From assembly GCA_020349025.1 (NCBI GenBank), contig CP070763.1, forward strand, positions 2,754,813 through 2,808,827: 54,015 nucleotides of DNA, read 5' to 3'. The stretch is from Candidatus Latescibacterota bacterium (GTDB taxonomy: Bacteria > Krumholzibacteriota > Krumholzibacteriia > G020349025). Made by a program: the position numbers and the translations under genes. The notes below the pieces were generated by a model. The model saw nothing but the letters and a program-made list of their open reading frames with translations. It had not been told where the DNA came from and ran no database searches. This document shows positions 26,492 to 35,312 of the stretch, in pieces (within the stretch, counting starts at the first letter, position 1; every line of letters starts with the position of its first letter).

Positions 26492-26519
26492 ACTGCGTTT
26501 GTCGAGCAATGGGCTCTTT

Positions 26520-26554
26520 CACGACGGGCCGGGACGCACTCCTGGCCCGTCGTG
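26520..26554 (+). terminator. Candidate hairpin terminator after the histone-fold gene
   Basis: An 11-bp perfect stem (26520-26530 with 26544-26554, CACGACGGGCC / GGCCCGTCGTG) around a 13-nt loop, 29 bp after the stop codon. No U-tract follows, so it may be a stabilising 3' structure rather than an intrinsic terminator. It lies 29 bp before the phhB ATG. Confidence 0.4.
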
Positions 26555-26583
26555 CGTTCGACCCGAAGTCAGGAGGTCTGGCG

Positions 26584-26916
26584 ATGAGCGATCTTGCGGC
26601 GAAGCAGTGCGTGCCCTGCCGCGGCGGAGTTCCACCCCTCGGGGCCGACGAACAGCAGCGTCTCCTGCGAGAGCTGGCGCATGACTGGGAGATCGTCGAC
26701 GGCCACCATCTCGACAAGCAGTTCAACTTCGACGACTTCCTCCAGGCGCTCGCCTTCACCAACCGCATCGGCGAGCTGGCAGAGGAGCAGGGACACCACC
26801 CGGACATCCACCTCGCCTGGGGCAAGGTGCGCGTGACCATCTGGACGCACAAGATCGATGGTCTGACCGAGAGCGATTTCGTCTTTGCTGCGAAAACGGA
26901 GAAGCTGGCGCGATAG
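26584..26916 (+). CDS. phhB: 4a-hydroxytetrahydrobiopterin dehydratase (PCD/DCoH family)
   Basis: 110 residues, the normal family length, preceded by AGGAGG. The signature is clear: FNFDDFLQALAFTNRIGELA, GHHPDIHLAWGKVRVTIWTH (the two catalytic His and the Trp/Thr strand) and IDGLTESDFVFAAKTEKL. The enzyme dehydrates pterin-4a-carbinolamine, recycling tetrahydropterin after aromatic amino acid hydroxylation, or acts in molybdopterin or folate-related metabolism where no hydroxylase exists. No phenylalanine hydroxylase is seen in the window. Confidence 0.93.
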   Translation: MSDLAAKQCVPCRGGVPPLGADEQQRLLRELAHDWEIVDGHHLDKQFNFDDFLQALAFTNRIGELAEEQGHHPDIHLAWGKVRVTIWTHKIDGLTESDFVFAAKTEKLAR

Positions 26917-27002
26917 TCTCCGGCTTTGCCGCCAACACGCGCGGTGGCGTGGCGCCAAGGTGACTGCCGTTTTCGCTCGCCTCCAGCGCGGAATCACCGT
27001 CC

Positions 27003-27032
27003 TTGCTCGCGAAGCAAAGCCGTTGTTATCGT
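27003..27032 (+). promoter_or_regulatory. Candidate promoter of the helicase-exonuclease gene, apparently leaderless
   Basis: TTGCTC at 27003-27008, 18-bp spacer, TATCGT at 27027-27032. The ATG at 27039 is only 6 bp after the -10, and no ribosome binding site precedes it, so the transcript would start at or next to the start codon. Confidence 0.4.
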
Positions 27033-27038
27033 GCCGCA

Positions 27039-30023
27039 ATGTTCGATCGACTCCTGGCCGAGCTGCAACGAGAGGAGTGGTTCGCGTCGGCGCTGGCAGC
27101 CAACCGGCGGCAACCTGCGCGTCCGGGTTTGCACTCCGACGTTGCGCTGCGCGACGACCTGCGCGAAGCACTCCGACGGCTCGGAATCGAGCGTCTGTTC
27201 CAGCATCAAGCCGAGGTGTTGCGTCTGGCGCGCCAGGGACGCAACGTCGTCGTCGCAACGCCGACGGCCAGCGGCAAGACGCTCTGCTTCAACCTCCCGG
27301 TTCTGGAGCGCGTGCTGGCGGCGCGAGAGCAACGGCAGGACTCCTTCGCCCTCTACCTCTTCCCGCTCAAAGCACTGGAGCACGACCAGCTGAAGAGCCT
27401 GCAGCGGCTGCGAGACGCCATGGGACTGCACGAGGCGTTCCGCGCCGCGGTGCTCGACGGCGACACCAAGGAAGCGGAGCGCAAGCGCCTCAGGCAGGAG
27501 CCGCCCGACCTGCTGCTCACGAACCCCGACATGCTGCACGCCTCGATCCTCCCGGGGCACGAGCGCTGGGGCCGCTTCTTCTCCAGCCTGCGCTTCGTCG
27601 TTCTCGACGAGTTGCACACCTACCGCGGCGTCTTTGGATCGCACGTGCTGCACGTGCTGCGCCGCCTGTTGCGCGTCGCGGCACATTATGGTGCTTCTCC
27701 CCAGGTGATTGCGGCGTCGGCGACGATTCGCAATCCGGGCGAGCTGGCCGAGCAGCTTTTCGCACAGCCGTTCGACACGATCGCCGACAACGGTGCTCCG
27801 GCGGGCCCACGACACGTGATGCTCCTGGATCCTCCCAACCATGGACTCGACTTCGCCGCGTCGCTCTTCGGGCGCTGCGTGCGTGCCGGCGTCAAGACGA
27901 TTGTCTTCTGCAAGTCGCGGCGCGCCACGGAGCTCCTCTACACGTGGGTCCTCGAGCGCCAACCGAAGCTGCGTGGACGCGTGAGCGCCTACCGCTCCGG
28001 CTACCTCGCCGAGGAGCGCCGCCAGATCGAGTCGGAGCTTTTCGGCGGCCGCCTGCAAGGCGTCGTGTCGACCAGCGCGCTCGAGATGGGAATCGACGTC
28101 GGCGGGCTCGACGCCGCCATCCTCGTCGGTTACCCGGGCAGCATCATGTCGACGTGGCAGCGGGGCGGTCGCGCGGGGCGTGGCCAGAGCCCGGCGGGAC
28201 TCTTCCTCGTCGCGGGGCACGACGCTCTCGACCAGTTCTACGTCACCGCACCCGACGCCTTCTTCCGCGCCGAGCCGGAAGCAGCGGTCGTCGACGCCTG
28301 CAATCCAGGAATCCGCGCCAGCCATCTGCTGTGTGCCGGTGCCGAAGTGCCGTTGCGCAGCGTGGAGAGCGTGTACGAAGACCTGGAGTGGCCGAGCGCC
28401 CGCCAGGCGCTGCAGCGCGCCGGGCGCCTGCTGCAAACGGTGGATGGCGAGCTCTGGGTGCCCTTGCAGCCGCGCCCGCACCGCGAGGTCGACATTCGTC
28501 AGATCGGCGACACCTACAGCATCCATCGCCAGGGGAATGAACGCCGCATCCTGGGCACGATCGGGGGCTCCCGCGTCTTCGCCGAGTGCCACGAAGGCGC
28601 CGTCTACCTGCACCGCGGCGCCCACCTGGAGGTGACGCGACTCGATCTGGAGCATCACCGGGTCACCGTCACACCGGCGGATGGCACCTTCTTCAGCGTG
28701 GCGCGCAGCGCCAAACAGACGGAGATCCTCGAGGTTCTCGACTCGCGTGCGCTCGGGTCGACCCACGTGCACTTCGGCCGCGTGCGCATCACGCAGCGGA
28801 TCACCGGCTACGAGAAGCGCTCCACCTACGACCAGAAGCTTCTCGGCAGCTTCGAGCTCGATCTGCCGCCGACGATCTACGAAACGGAAGGGTTGTGGAT
28901 CGACATCGATGCACGCCTCAAGCAGGAGCTCGAGTCGCGCGGACACCATCGCATGGGCAGCCTGCACGGCATCGAGCATGCCTGCATTGCGCTCTCCCCG
29001 CTGTTCACGCTCTGCGATCCCTCCGACCTCGGGGGCATCACGTTCACCGAGCATCCGCAAACGCGCCAGGGAGCCGTGTTCGTCTACGACACCTACCCGG
29101 GCGGCATCGGATTGAGCGCCCGCACGTTCGGCATCCTGGGCGACCTGCTCGACGCCGTGCGACAGCGCATCGCGCGCTGCGATTGCGATTCCGGTTGCCC
29201 CGGTTGTGTGCACTCGCCGCGCTGCGGCTCGGGAAACCATCCCCTCGACAAGTCGGGCACCCATGCGGCCCTGCGCTTGCTGCTCGAGCTCGAGCCGCTC
29301 CCACCGGCCACTTCTGCCGGAGAGAGTGCGCCGCGACCGCTTCCACCGGCATCGAGCACGCAGCACGTGGCGCAGCCGCGCGGGCTCGAGCCGCGCGTCC
29401 TCTACTTCGACGTCGAGACGCGTTACTCGGCGCTTGAGGTGGGTGGCTGGCACCGGATCGACCAGATGGGGCTCGCGTTGGCGGTGGTCTACGACGAGGC
29501 GCGCGAGCGTTTCGTCACCTTCTTCGAGCCGCAGGCACCGGAGCTCGTCGAGATGCTCTTCGATGCCGATCTCGTGGTCGGCTTCAACCTCCTGCGCTTC
29601 GACTACACCGTGCTGTCGGCGTACACGCAACGCCAGCTCGGACGCCTGCCGACGTTCGACATGCTGGTGCACCTGCACGAGCGGCTCGGATTCCGGCCGT
29701 CTTTGGGAATGCTGGCGACCGCAACCCTCGGAACGCCGAAATCCGCCGACGGACTGCAGTCGCTGGCGTGGGTTCGCGCCGGACGCTTCGATCTGGTCGA
29801 GGAGTACTGCAAGCGCGACGTCGCACTGACGCGAGACCTCTTCCAGCGCGCGCTGCGGGAGGGAACGCTGTGCATCGAGCGCCGTGGTTTGCGCCTGCGG
29901 ACGCCACCGCTCGACTGGGAGCTGCATCGCATCGTCCAGGATGCGGCACGGGCGACTGCGGCGCGCGTGCGCTCCGGCCGTAGCCCGCTCCTCAACCCAC
30001 CGCCACCCGGAGCCCCGCTGTAG
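27039..30023 (+). CDS. MrfA-like DEXH helicase fused to an MrfB-like DEDDy exonuclease
   Basis: 994 residues. N-terminal SF2 helicase: FQHQAEVLRLARQGRNVVVA, Walker A TPTASGKT, DEXH box VVLDELHTYRG, SAT motif IAASATI and motif VI WQRGGRAGRGQ. A C-terminal Zn-binding MZB/DUF1998 region (about 560-745) has the Cys cluster CDCDSGCPGCVHSPRC. Together this is the YprA/MrfA architecture. After a Pro-rich linker, residues about 785-960 form a DnaQ/RNase H-like exonuclease: YFDVET (Asp, Glu), VVGFNLLRFDYTV (Asp) and EEYCKRDVALTRDL (Tyr-x3-Asp), i.e. complete DEDDy residues. In Bacillus subtilis MrfA and MrfB are separate proteins repairing mitomycin C damage; here they form one chain. Confidence 0.9.
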   Translation: MFDRLLAELQREEWFASALAANRRQPARPGLHSDVALRDDLREALRRLGIERLFQHQAEVLRLARQGRNVVVATPTASGKTLCFNLPVLERVLAAREQRQDSFALYLFPLKALEHDQLKSLQRLRDAMGLHEAFRAAVLDGDTKEAERKRLRQEPPDLLLTNPDMLHASILPGHERWGRFFSSLRFVVLDELHTYRGVFGSHVLHVLRRLLRVAAHYGASPQVIAASATIRNPGELAEQLFAQPFDTIADNGAPAGPRHVMLLDPPNHGLDFAASLFGRCVRAGVKTIVFCKSRRATELLYTWVLERQPKLRGRVSAYRSGYLAEERRQIESELFGGRLQGVVSTSALEMGIDVGGLDAAILVGYPGSIMSTWQRGGRAGRGQSPAGLFLVAGHDALDQFYVTAPDAFFRAEPEAAVVDACNPGIRASHLLCAGAEVPLRSVESVYEDLEWPSARQALQRAGRLLQTVDGELWVPLQPRPHREVDIRQIGDTYSIHRQGNERRILGTIGGSRVFAECHEGAVYLHRGAHLEVTRLDLEHHRVTVTPADGTFFSVARSAKQTEILEVLDSRALGSTHVHFGRVRITQRITGYEKRSTYDQKLLGSFELDLPPTIYETEGLWIDIDARLKQELESRGHHRMGSLHGIEHACIALSPLFTLCDPSDLGGITFTEHPQTRQGAVFVYDTYPGGIGLSARTFGILGDLLDAVRQRIARCDCDSGCPGCVHSPRCGSGNHPLDKSGTHAALRLLLELEPLPPATSAGESAPRPLPPASSTQHVAQPRGLEPRVLYFDVETRYSALEVGGWHRIDQMGLALAVVYDEARERFVTFFEPQAPELVEMLFDADLVVGFNLLRFDYTVLSAYTQRQLGRLPTFDMLVHLHERLGFRPSLGMLATATLGTPKSADGLQSLAWVRAGRFDLVEEYCKRDVALTRDLFQRALREGTLCIERRGLRLRTPPLDWELHRIVQDAARATAARVRSGRSPLLNPPPPGAPL

Positions 30024-30115
30024 CGCGGAGCACGCGCCGCACGCATCGGATATCATGCGCAGGGGTTCCGGTCGACCCGCACCCGAGCGGCTGGGGTGAC
30101 GCAACTGCGTGGAGG

Positions 30116-32194
30116 GTGATGCGCCAGAGTCTGTGGATCGTGCTGGGGCTCGTGGCGTCGACGCTCGCCTTGCGCCTCTACGGACTCGATTGGGGCCTGC
30201 CGCAGGTGTACGAAGAGGCGTACCCGTTCAAGAAATCGTGGCCGATGTGGGGATGGGGCGACGATCAGCCGTTCGATCTCAACCCGCACTTCTTCAACTA
30301 CCCCAGCTTCTACTTCTACACGCAGTTCGTCGGCCAGGGATTGCTCTTCCTGATTCTTCGCGCCGCGGGGGCAATCGAATCGGTCCTCGACTACCGAGTG
30401 CTCTATGCACTCGACAAGACCTCCTTCTACGTCATGGGGCGCTCGATCACCGTGCTCTTCGCCACCGCCACCGTGCTCGTGACGTTCCTGGTGGGCCGGC
30501 GCGTACGCGGCGTCAGCGCGGGTGCGATTGCGGCTTTCCTGGTCGCAGTGAACGAGGTTCACATCCGCAAATCGCAGGTGATCGAGGTGGACGTACCACT
30601 CACCCTTCTGGTGATGTGCACGCTGCTCTTTGCGCTGCGCATCCTCGACGATCCACGCACGCGCAACTACGTGCTCGCCGGCGTCTTCGCCGGGCTTGCG
30701 ACCTCGACAAAATACTCCGGCGTGCTGTTGCCGCTTGCCATCCTCGTTGCACACGTGGCGGCCGCACCGCGCCCGGACGCCAAGCCGGCGCGTGCGGAGC
30801 GTCGAGCGCAGCGTCGAGGGCGTCGAGCGCCGCCCGCATCCCCCGCACCTCCGGGATCCATCAGCAGGGTGCTGCGTTCACTCACATCGCGGCGACTGCT
30901 GCTGGGAGCGGCAGCCTATGTGACCGCTCTTTTCCTGACCTCGCCCTACATCCTGCTCGACTTCGACGCCTTCTGGGTCGGCTTCAACTACGAACGTCTG
31001 CACATGAAGGTCGGCCACTTCGGCCTCGACGAGTCCCCGGCGATCGTCTACTACGCGCGCGTCCTGACCGACAGCCTCCTGGGCTGGCCATTGGCGCTCG
31101 TGAGCCTCGCAGCCTTCGTCTACTACGTTCTGTGGCGTCGCCACGCCTGGGCACTCGTGCTCACCATCTTCCCGGCCGTCTACGTGGCACTCATCAGCTC
31201 CTTCTCCATGAAGGCGGAGCGTTACATCCTGCCGCTCATGCCGATCGCCTGCGTGCTGGCCGGTGCCTTCGTTCAGGAGATGCTGTCACGGCGGCTGGCG
31301 CGGCCTGTCGTGCGGACGGCCGCCGCAGCAGTGATCACGCTGCTTCTCGCAGCGCCGTCGTTCGTCGCCTACGCACGCGGATTGCCTCGGCTGCGTGGGG
31401 ACACGCGCACGCTCGCGCGTGAGTGGATCGAGACCAACGTTCCCTCCGGTTCCTACGTCGTGAGCGAGACCTACGGACCCGAGCCGCTGAGCGTGATCGA
31501 GCTTTCCAACATGGCGGCGGAGGTGCGCGAGCACATCTCGGAAGCGATCAGCGAAACCCGAATCTACGCGATGCTGCCCATCCCGATGCTTCAGGTGCGG
31601 CCGGAGCTGATGTCCGTCTTCTACGATCTGGACCTCTACGACGACGTCGCAGACTACATCGTCACGAGCAGCTCGGTGAGCTCACGCTATCGCAAGGACC
31701 CCGAGAAGTTTCACCAGCAGATCGCCTTCTACGACGAGCTCGAGGAGCGCTACGAGCTTGCGCGCGAGTTCGGCCCGCAGGACGGCAGCGGACCCCGACT
31801 GAAGATCTACCGCAACCCGAGGCGGACAACGCACTTCTCGCAGCGTCGCGACGTGCCACCGCCGCGCTTCGATCTCGCCAAGGCGCAGGAGACGCTGCCC
31901 ACTGTCGTCGGGCGCCACTATCAGCGCTACGCCGTGAACCTGGAGATGTACGGTTTCTACACGCAGGGCGCCGCCTCCTATTTGCTGGCGTGGAACGTGA
32001 CCCACATCGATTCCCACCCCGATCGCGAGCAGCTGCGCAACCTCGCCACCGGGGCCGTGCGCTGCTACCTGCAGGCGGGGCTCAGGCAGGAAGCGATGCA
32101 GGTCATCCGCGGCATCCTCGAGGCCGAGAAGGATCCGGCCGGGGTGCAGTACTGGCGGAACCTGCTGCGGCGGCTCCAGGCGTCGCCGCCGTAG
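30116..32194 (+). CDS. Glycosyltransferase family 39-like membrane protein (ArnT/PMT type)
   Basis: 692 residues. The N-terminal half has many TM segments (e.g. SLWIVLGLVASTLALRL, SITVLFATATVLVTFLVG, LLLGAAAYVTALFL) and the last 270 residues are soluble. The first extracytoplasmic loop has QVYEEAYPFKKSW where the family catalytic motif is usually DE; here it is EE. VHIRKSQVIEVDVPLTLLVM and LAGVFAGLATSTKYSGVLLP are typical of GT39/ArnT proteins. An Arg/Ala/Pro-rich insertion lies near residues 220-245. Likely transfers a sugar from a polyprenyl-phosphate donor. GTG (30116) and ATG (30119) are adjacent to GGAGG; the exact start is uncertain. Confidence 0.82.
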   Translation: MMRQSLWIVLGLVASTLALRLYGLDWGLPQVYEEAYPFKKSWPMWGWGDDQPFDLNPHFFNYPSFYFYTQFVGQGLLFLILRAAGAIESVLDYRVLYALDKTSFYVMGRSITVLFATATVLVTFLVGRRVRGVSAGAIAAFLVAVNEVHIRKSQVIEVDVPLTLLVMCTLLFALRILDDPRTRNYVLAGVFAGLATSTKYSGVLLPLAILVAHVAAAPRPDAKPARAERRAQRRGRRAPPASPAPPGSISRVLRSLTSRRLLLGAAAYVTALFLTSPYILLDFDAFWVGFNYERLHMKVGHFGLDESPAIVYYARVLTDSLLGWPLALVSLAAFVYYVLWRRHAWALVLTIFPAVYVALISSFSMKAERYILPLMPIACVLAGAFVQEMLSRRLARPVVRTAAAAVITLLLAAPSFVAYARGLPRLRGDTRTLAREWIETNVPSGSYVVSETYGPEPLSVIELSNMAAEVREHISEAISETRIYAMLPIPMLQVRPELMSVFYDLDLYDDVADYIVTSSSVSSRYRKDPEKFHQQIAFYDELEERYELAREFGPQDGSGPRLKIYRNPRRTTHFSQRRDVPPPRFDLAKAQETLPTVVGRHYQRYAVNLEMYGFYTQGAASYLLAWNVTHIDSHPDREQLRNLATGAVRCYLQAGLRQEAMQVIRGILEAEKDPAGVQYWRNLLRRLQASPP

Positions 32195-32219
32195 GAGATG
32201 CTCCACGTTTGCGACGCAG

Positions 32220-32242
32220 CACATCGCCGCACATCGCCGCAT
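32220..32242. repeat. Short tandem repeat CACATCGCCG, 2.3 copies
   Basis: Two exact copies of the decamer CACATCGCCG followed by CAT, immediately before TATGAT (32246-32251), a possible -10 for the downstream glycosyltransferase. Too short to assign a function. Confidence 0.5.
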
Positions 32243-32311
32243 CTGCTATGATTCGGGCCGCATCCGAGGCGACGACACGAAGCCAGCGGCCTGCTGAGAA
32301 CGACACTCCAC

Positions 32312-33565
32312 ATGACGACCCATCAGGCCCCACGCCAGACCCGCGCCCGCGTCCGAGAACGTGGCGTGCTGCTCCTGGTCGAGAACCACTCCGTCCCCGC
32401 GGACCGGCGTGTCTGGGCCGAGGCCCAGAGCCTTCGCCGTGCCGGCTATCGCGTCTCGGTCATCTGCCCGCGCGGCCGCCATATGGACCGCGCGCCGTTC
32501 CAGTTCCTGGACGACGTCGCCATCTACCGTTTCCCGATGCCGTTCGACGGCCCAAGCCGTCTTCACTTCGTGCTGGAGTATCTGTGGGCGTTTCTCGCCT
32601 GCTTCGGCCTCACACTGCGCGTCTGGCGTGAGCGCGGCTTCGACGTGATCCACGTCGGCAATCCGCCCGACTTCTTTTTCCCCTTCGCCTGGCTCGGGAA
32701 GCTCTTCGGCAAGCGCTTCGTCTTCGATCAGCACGATCTCTGCCCGGAAACGTACCTGTCGAAGTTCGCGGCGGCACGCAAGGGCCTGCTCTACCGCGCG
32801 CTCCTGTGGGCCGAGAAACGCAGCTATGCAGCGGCCGATCTGGTGATTGCAACGAACGAATCGTACCGGGACGTCGGCCGAACGCGTGGTGGAGTGCCGG
32901 AGGAGCGCCTCTACGTCGTTCGCAACAGCCCCAATCGCGAGCTCTTTCGACCTCGCCCCGTCGACCCGGCGCTCAAACGAGGCTTCGAGCACATGGTGTG
33001 CTACGTGGGCGTCATGGCGCAGCAGGACGGTGTCGACTATCTGCTTCGCGCCGCCCACCACGTGGTCCATGCAATGGGGCGGAGCGACGTGCTCTTCATC
33101 CTCATCGGCACGGGCGATGCCTGGGACGACCTGCAGCGCCTGCACGCGGAGCTGCAACTCGAGCGCCACGTCGTTTTCACCGGGCGCATTCCGGACGAGC
33201 CGATGCTGGCGTATCTCGCCAGCGCCGACCTCTGCGCCTCCCCGGATCCGTGCAATCCCCTCAACGACGTGTCCACGATGACCAAGCTCATGGAGTTCAT
33301 GGCGATGGGGAAAGCGATCGTCTCCTTCGACTTGAAGGAAGCACGCTACTCGGCCGGAGAGGCGGCGGTGTATGTCGCCGACAACGACACGCAGGCGTTC
33401 GGACGCGCGATTGTCGAGCTTCTCGACGATCCGGAGCGACGGCGTCTCATGGGTGACCTGGGTTTGCGACGCATCCGTGACGAGATCGGTTGGGAGAAGT
33501 CCGAAGAGCAGCTGTGCGCCGCCTACGAGCAGATCCTCCCCAACGGCAGACACGCCGCCCATTGA
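32312..33565 (+). CDS. Glycosyltransferase family 4
   Basis: 417 residues. The acceptor domain starts GVLLLVENHSVPADRRVWAE, a pattern seen in GT4 enzymes of exopolysaccharide clusters, with FDVIHVGNPPDFFFPFAWLG and FVFDQHDLCPET. The donor domain has YVVRNSPNRELF, YVGVMAQQDGVDYLL, ILIGTGDAWDDLQ, VVFTGRIPDEPMLAYLASAD and KLMEFMAMGKAIVSFDLKE with the E-x7-E-like nucleotide-binding Glu. Probably adds a sugar to a lipid-linked saccharide. It follows the GT39 gene by 117 bp, fitting a surface glycan locus. Confidence 0.88.
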   Translation: MTTHQAPRQTRARVRERGVLLLVENHSVPADRRVWAEAQSLRRAGYRVSVICPRGRHMDRAPFQFLDDVAIYRFPMPFDGPSRLHFVLEYLWAFLACFGLTLRVWRERGFDVIHVGNPPDFFFPFAWLGKLFGKRFVFDQHDLCPETYLSKFAAARKGLLYRALLWAEKRSYAAADLVIATNESYRDVGRTRGGVPEERLYVVRNSPNRELFRPRPVDPALKRGFEHMVCYVGVMAQQDGVDYLLRAAHHVVHAMGRSDVLFILIGTGDAWDDLQRLHAELQLERHVVFTGRIPDEPMLAYLASADLCASPDPCNPLNDVSTMTKLMEFMAMGKAIVSFDLKEARYSAGEAAVYVADNDTQAFGRAIVELLDDPERRRLMGDLGLRRIRDEIGWEKSEEQLCAAYEQILPNGRHAAH

Positions 33566-33612
33566 GCCACCCACCACGCCGCGCCCCGAGAGCGACGTCA
33601 AGGAAGCGGCGA

Positions 33613-33626
33613 CCCCGTTCGCGGGG
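33613..33626. terminator. Small hairpin between convergent genes
   Basis: CCCCG-TTCG-CGGGG: a 5-bp GC stem with a UUCG tetraloop, in the 75-bp gap between the convergent GT4 and RluA-type genes. It lacks a U-tract on either side; possible bidirectional terminator. Confidence 0.3.
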
Positions 33627-33640
33627 CGGATGCGCGCGCG

Positions 33641-34630
33641 TCAGCCACGTGGGTCGAGCTTCGCAATCAGCGCCAGCAGATCGGCGGGAAGTGGGGCGCG
33701 GAAGCGCAGGCGCTCGCCGGTCGACGGGTGCGTGAACTCGAGAGCCGAGGCGTGAAGCGCCGGACGGCTGAGGTCGAGCCTGTCGTCCGCAGCTCCGTAG
33801 ATGGGATCCCCGACCAGGGGTGTTCCGAGGCCCTGCATGTGCACGCGAATCTGATGCGTCCGCCCCGTCTCGAGCTCGAAGCGCAGAAGGGAAGCACCCC
33901 TCAGGCGCCGGAGCAACCGATAGTGTGTGCGCGCATGACGCGGACGCAGATCGCGTCGAGGGTCGCTGTAGCCGCTGGCCGAGACGTGCCAGTCCCAACC
34001 GCTGCGCTCCACGTCGGCAACGCCGCGCGCGTCGAGGGCCTGCATGCGCGTCGGGCGCCGCGGGTCGCGACGGATGCTGAGCTCGACACAACCTCGATCT
34101 GCACGCGGTTGCCCGTGCACGATGCCGATGTAGCGCCGCCGCACGCGTCGAGCCTCCACCTGCCCCGACAGGTCGCGCCGCGCCTGCAAGCACTTGGCCA
34201 CGACGATCAGACCGGAGGTCCAACGATCCAACCGATGCACGATCCCGAGCCCGCCGGCATTCTCCCCGCGGGCGGCAAGCTCGCAGTGCAGCCCGTTGAG
34301 GAGAGTGCGCTGATACTCCTCGCCCGAAGGGTGAACGAGCAGGCCTGCTTGCTTGTCGACGACGATGACGTCACGGTCTTCGTGGACGATGCACAATTCG
34401 ACCGGCTGCGACGCCACGTCACGCTGGCGCGCCTCGAAGGGAGGGAGCGTCAGCGTTTCGCCGCCGTGAAGGCGATGACTGGCGCGCACACGTCGACCGT
34501 CGACGAGAACGTCTCCCTGCTCGATGTGACGCTGGATGCGGTTTCGCGACACGTGGGGGAGGCGGCCGGTCAGGTAGCGATCCAAACGGACGCTGCTGCG
34601 AAGACGCACGACGATGGCGGAGGGGTGCAT
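33641..34630 (-). CDS. RluA-family pseudouridine synthase
   Basis: 329 residues from the ATG at 34630 (GGAG 9 nt upstream); an earlier in-frame ATG at 34681 nearly touches the ptsN stop. An S4-like N-terminus (VRLDRYLTGRLPHVSRNRI, QGDVLVDGRRV) precedes the catalytic domain with GIVHRLDRWTSGLIVVAK, where the Asp of HRLD is the nucleophile, and ELETGRTHQIRVHMQGLG-like sequence with GDPIYG. It isomerises uridine to pseudouridine in rRNA or tRNA; which site is not predictable here. It forms an apparent two-gene operon with ptsN. Confidence 0.92.
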   Translation of the reverse strand: MHPSAIVVRLRSSVRLDRYLTGRLPHVSRNRIQRHIEQGDVLVDGRRVRASHRLHGGETLTLPPFEARQRDVASQPVELCIVHEDRDVIVVDKQAGLLVHPSGEEYQRTLLNGLHCELAARGENAGGLGIVHRLDRWTSGLIVVAKCLQARRDLSGQVEARRVRRRYIGIVHGQPRADRGCVELSIRRDPRRPTRMQALDARGVADVERSGWDWHVSASGYSDPRRDLRPRHARTHYRLLRRLRGASLLRFELETGRTHQIRVHMQGLGTPLVGDPIYGAADDRLDLSRPALHASALEFTHPSTGERLRFRAPLPADLLALIAKLDPRG

Positions 34631-34682
34631 GGAGTCTGGCTCCGTCGACGGACGCACGCTGGCGTACCGGCCCAGGAGCATT

Positions 34683-35135
34683 CTACTCCGCGCTGCGGAA
34701 CACTTCGAGGACCTCTTCGGGAGAAGCTGCGTCACGCAGGCGCTGCTTGAACTCTTCGCCTTGAAGCAGGCGCGAGACGCGCGCCAACAACTTCACGTAG
34801 ACGTTGCTCGCCAGCTTGGGCCCCACGAGCATGACGACGAGATCGACGGGGCTCGAATCGAGAGCCTCGAACTCGAGCGGTTCGCTCGTGCGTGCGAAAA
34901 CGACCTCGAGGTTCTCGACCTCGTTCGAAAGCGCATGCGGCAGTGCGATGCCGCCGCCGATGCCGGTGCTCATCACACGTTCACGTTTCTGCAGCTCGCC
35001 CATCAGGACGTCGCTCTGGCGCACGCGTCCGCTGTGCACCAGCATCCCCACCATCTTCTGGAGCAGGTCATCCTTGTCGCGGGCTTCCAGACCCGTGGCA
35101 ATCAGGTCGGTCGCGGCATAGTCTGCAATGCGCAC
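34683..35135 (-). CDS. ptsN: PTS fructose-type EIIA / nitrogen-regulatory PtsN-like protein
   Basis: 150 residues from a GTG at 35135, with GGGAGG 4-5 nt upstream. The phosphorylatable His is in GGIALPHALS near residue 67. LEFEALDSSPVDLVVMLVG and LLARVSRLLQGEEFKQRL match the EIIA-Fru/PtsN fold. Such stand-alone proteins mostly have regulatory roles, receiving phosphate from NPr/HPr; no other PTS gene is present here. Divergent from the PhoH-type gene. Confidence 0.88.
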   Translation of the reverse strand: MRIADYAATDLIATGLEARDKDDLLQKMVGMLVHSGRVRQSDVLMGELQKRERVMSTGIGGGIALPHALSNEVENLEVVFARTSEPLEFEALDSSPVDLVVMLVGPKLASNVYVKLLARVSRLLQGEEFKQRLRDAASPEEVLEVFRSAE

Positions 35136-35187
35136 GCATCCTCCCGAAACGCTGTCAAAGCGGGGCCGCTTGGAGCAAAACCCAGAC

Positions 35188-35216
35188 ACGGTAACCGTAA
35201 CCTGTCGCAGTGTCAA
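35188..35216 (-). promoter_or_regulatory. Candidate promoter of the ptsN-rluA operon
   Basis: Minus strand: TTGACA at 35216-35211, 17-bp spacer, TACCGT at 35193-35188. The spacer and -10 overlap the odd-centred palindrome ACGGTAACCGT (35188-35198), which could be an operator. Confidence 0.4.
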
Positions 35217-35312
35217 CGGGTCTGGAGCCCTCGGCAGGTTGCAGGTGGAACGCTTTCTGCACCCACGATCACAGCAGCAGTACTCCCCGTCGATCCCGGA
35301 AGGCGGGCTGAA

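Noticed and set aside
26994..30104. 1036-residue open frame on the minus strand
   Set aside because: Fully antisense to the helicase-exonuclease gene, whose motifs are intact; no family-like sequence in the antisense frame.
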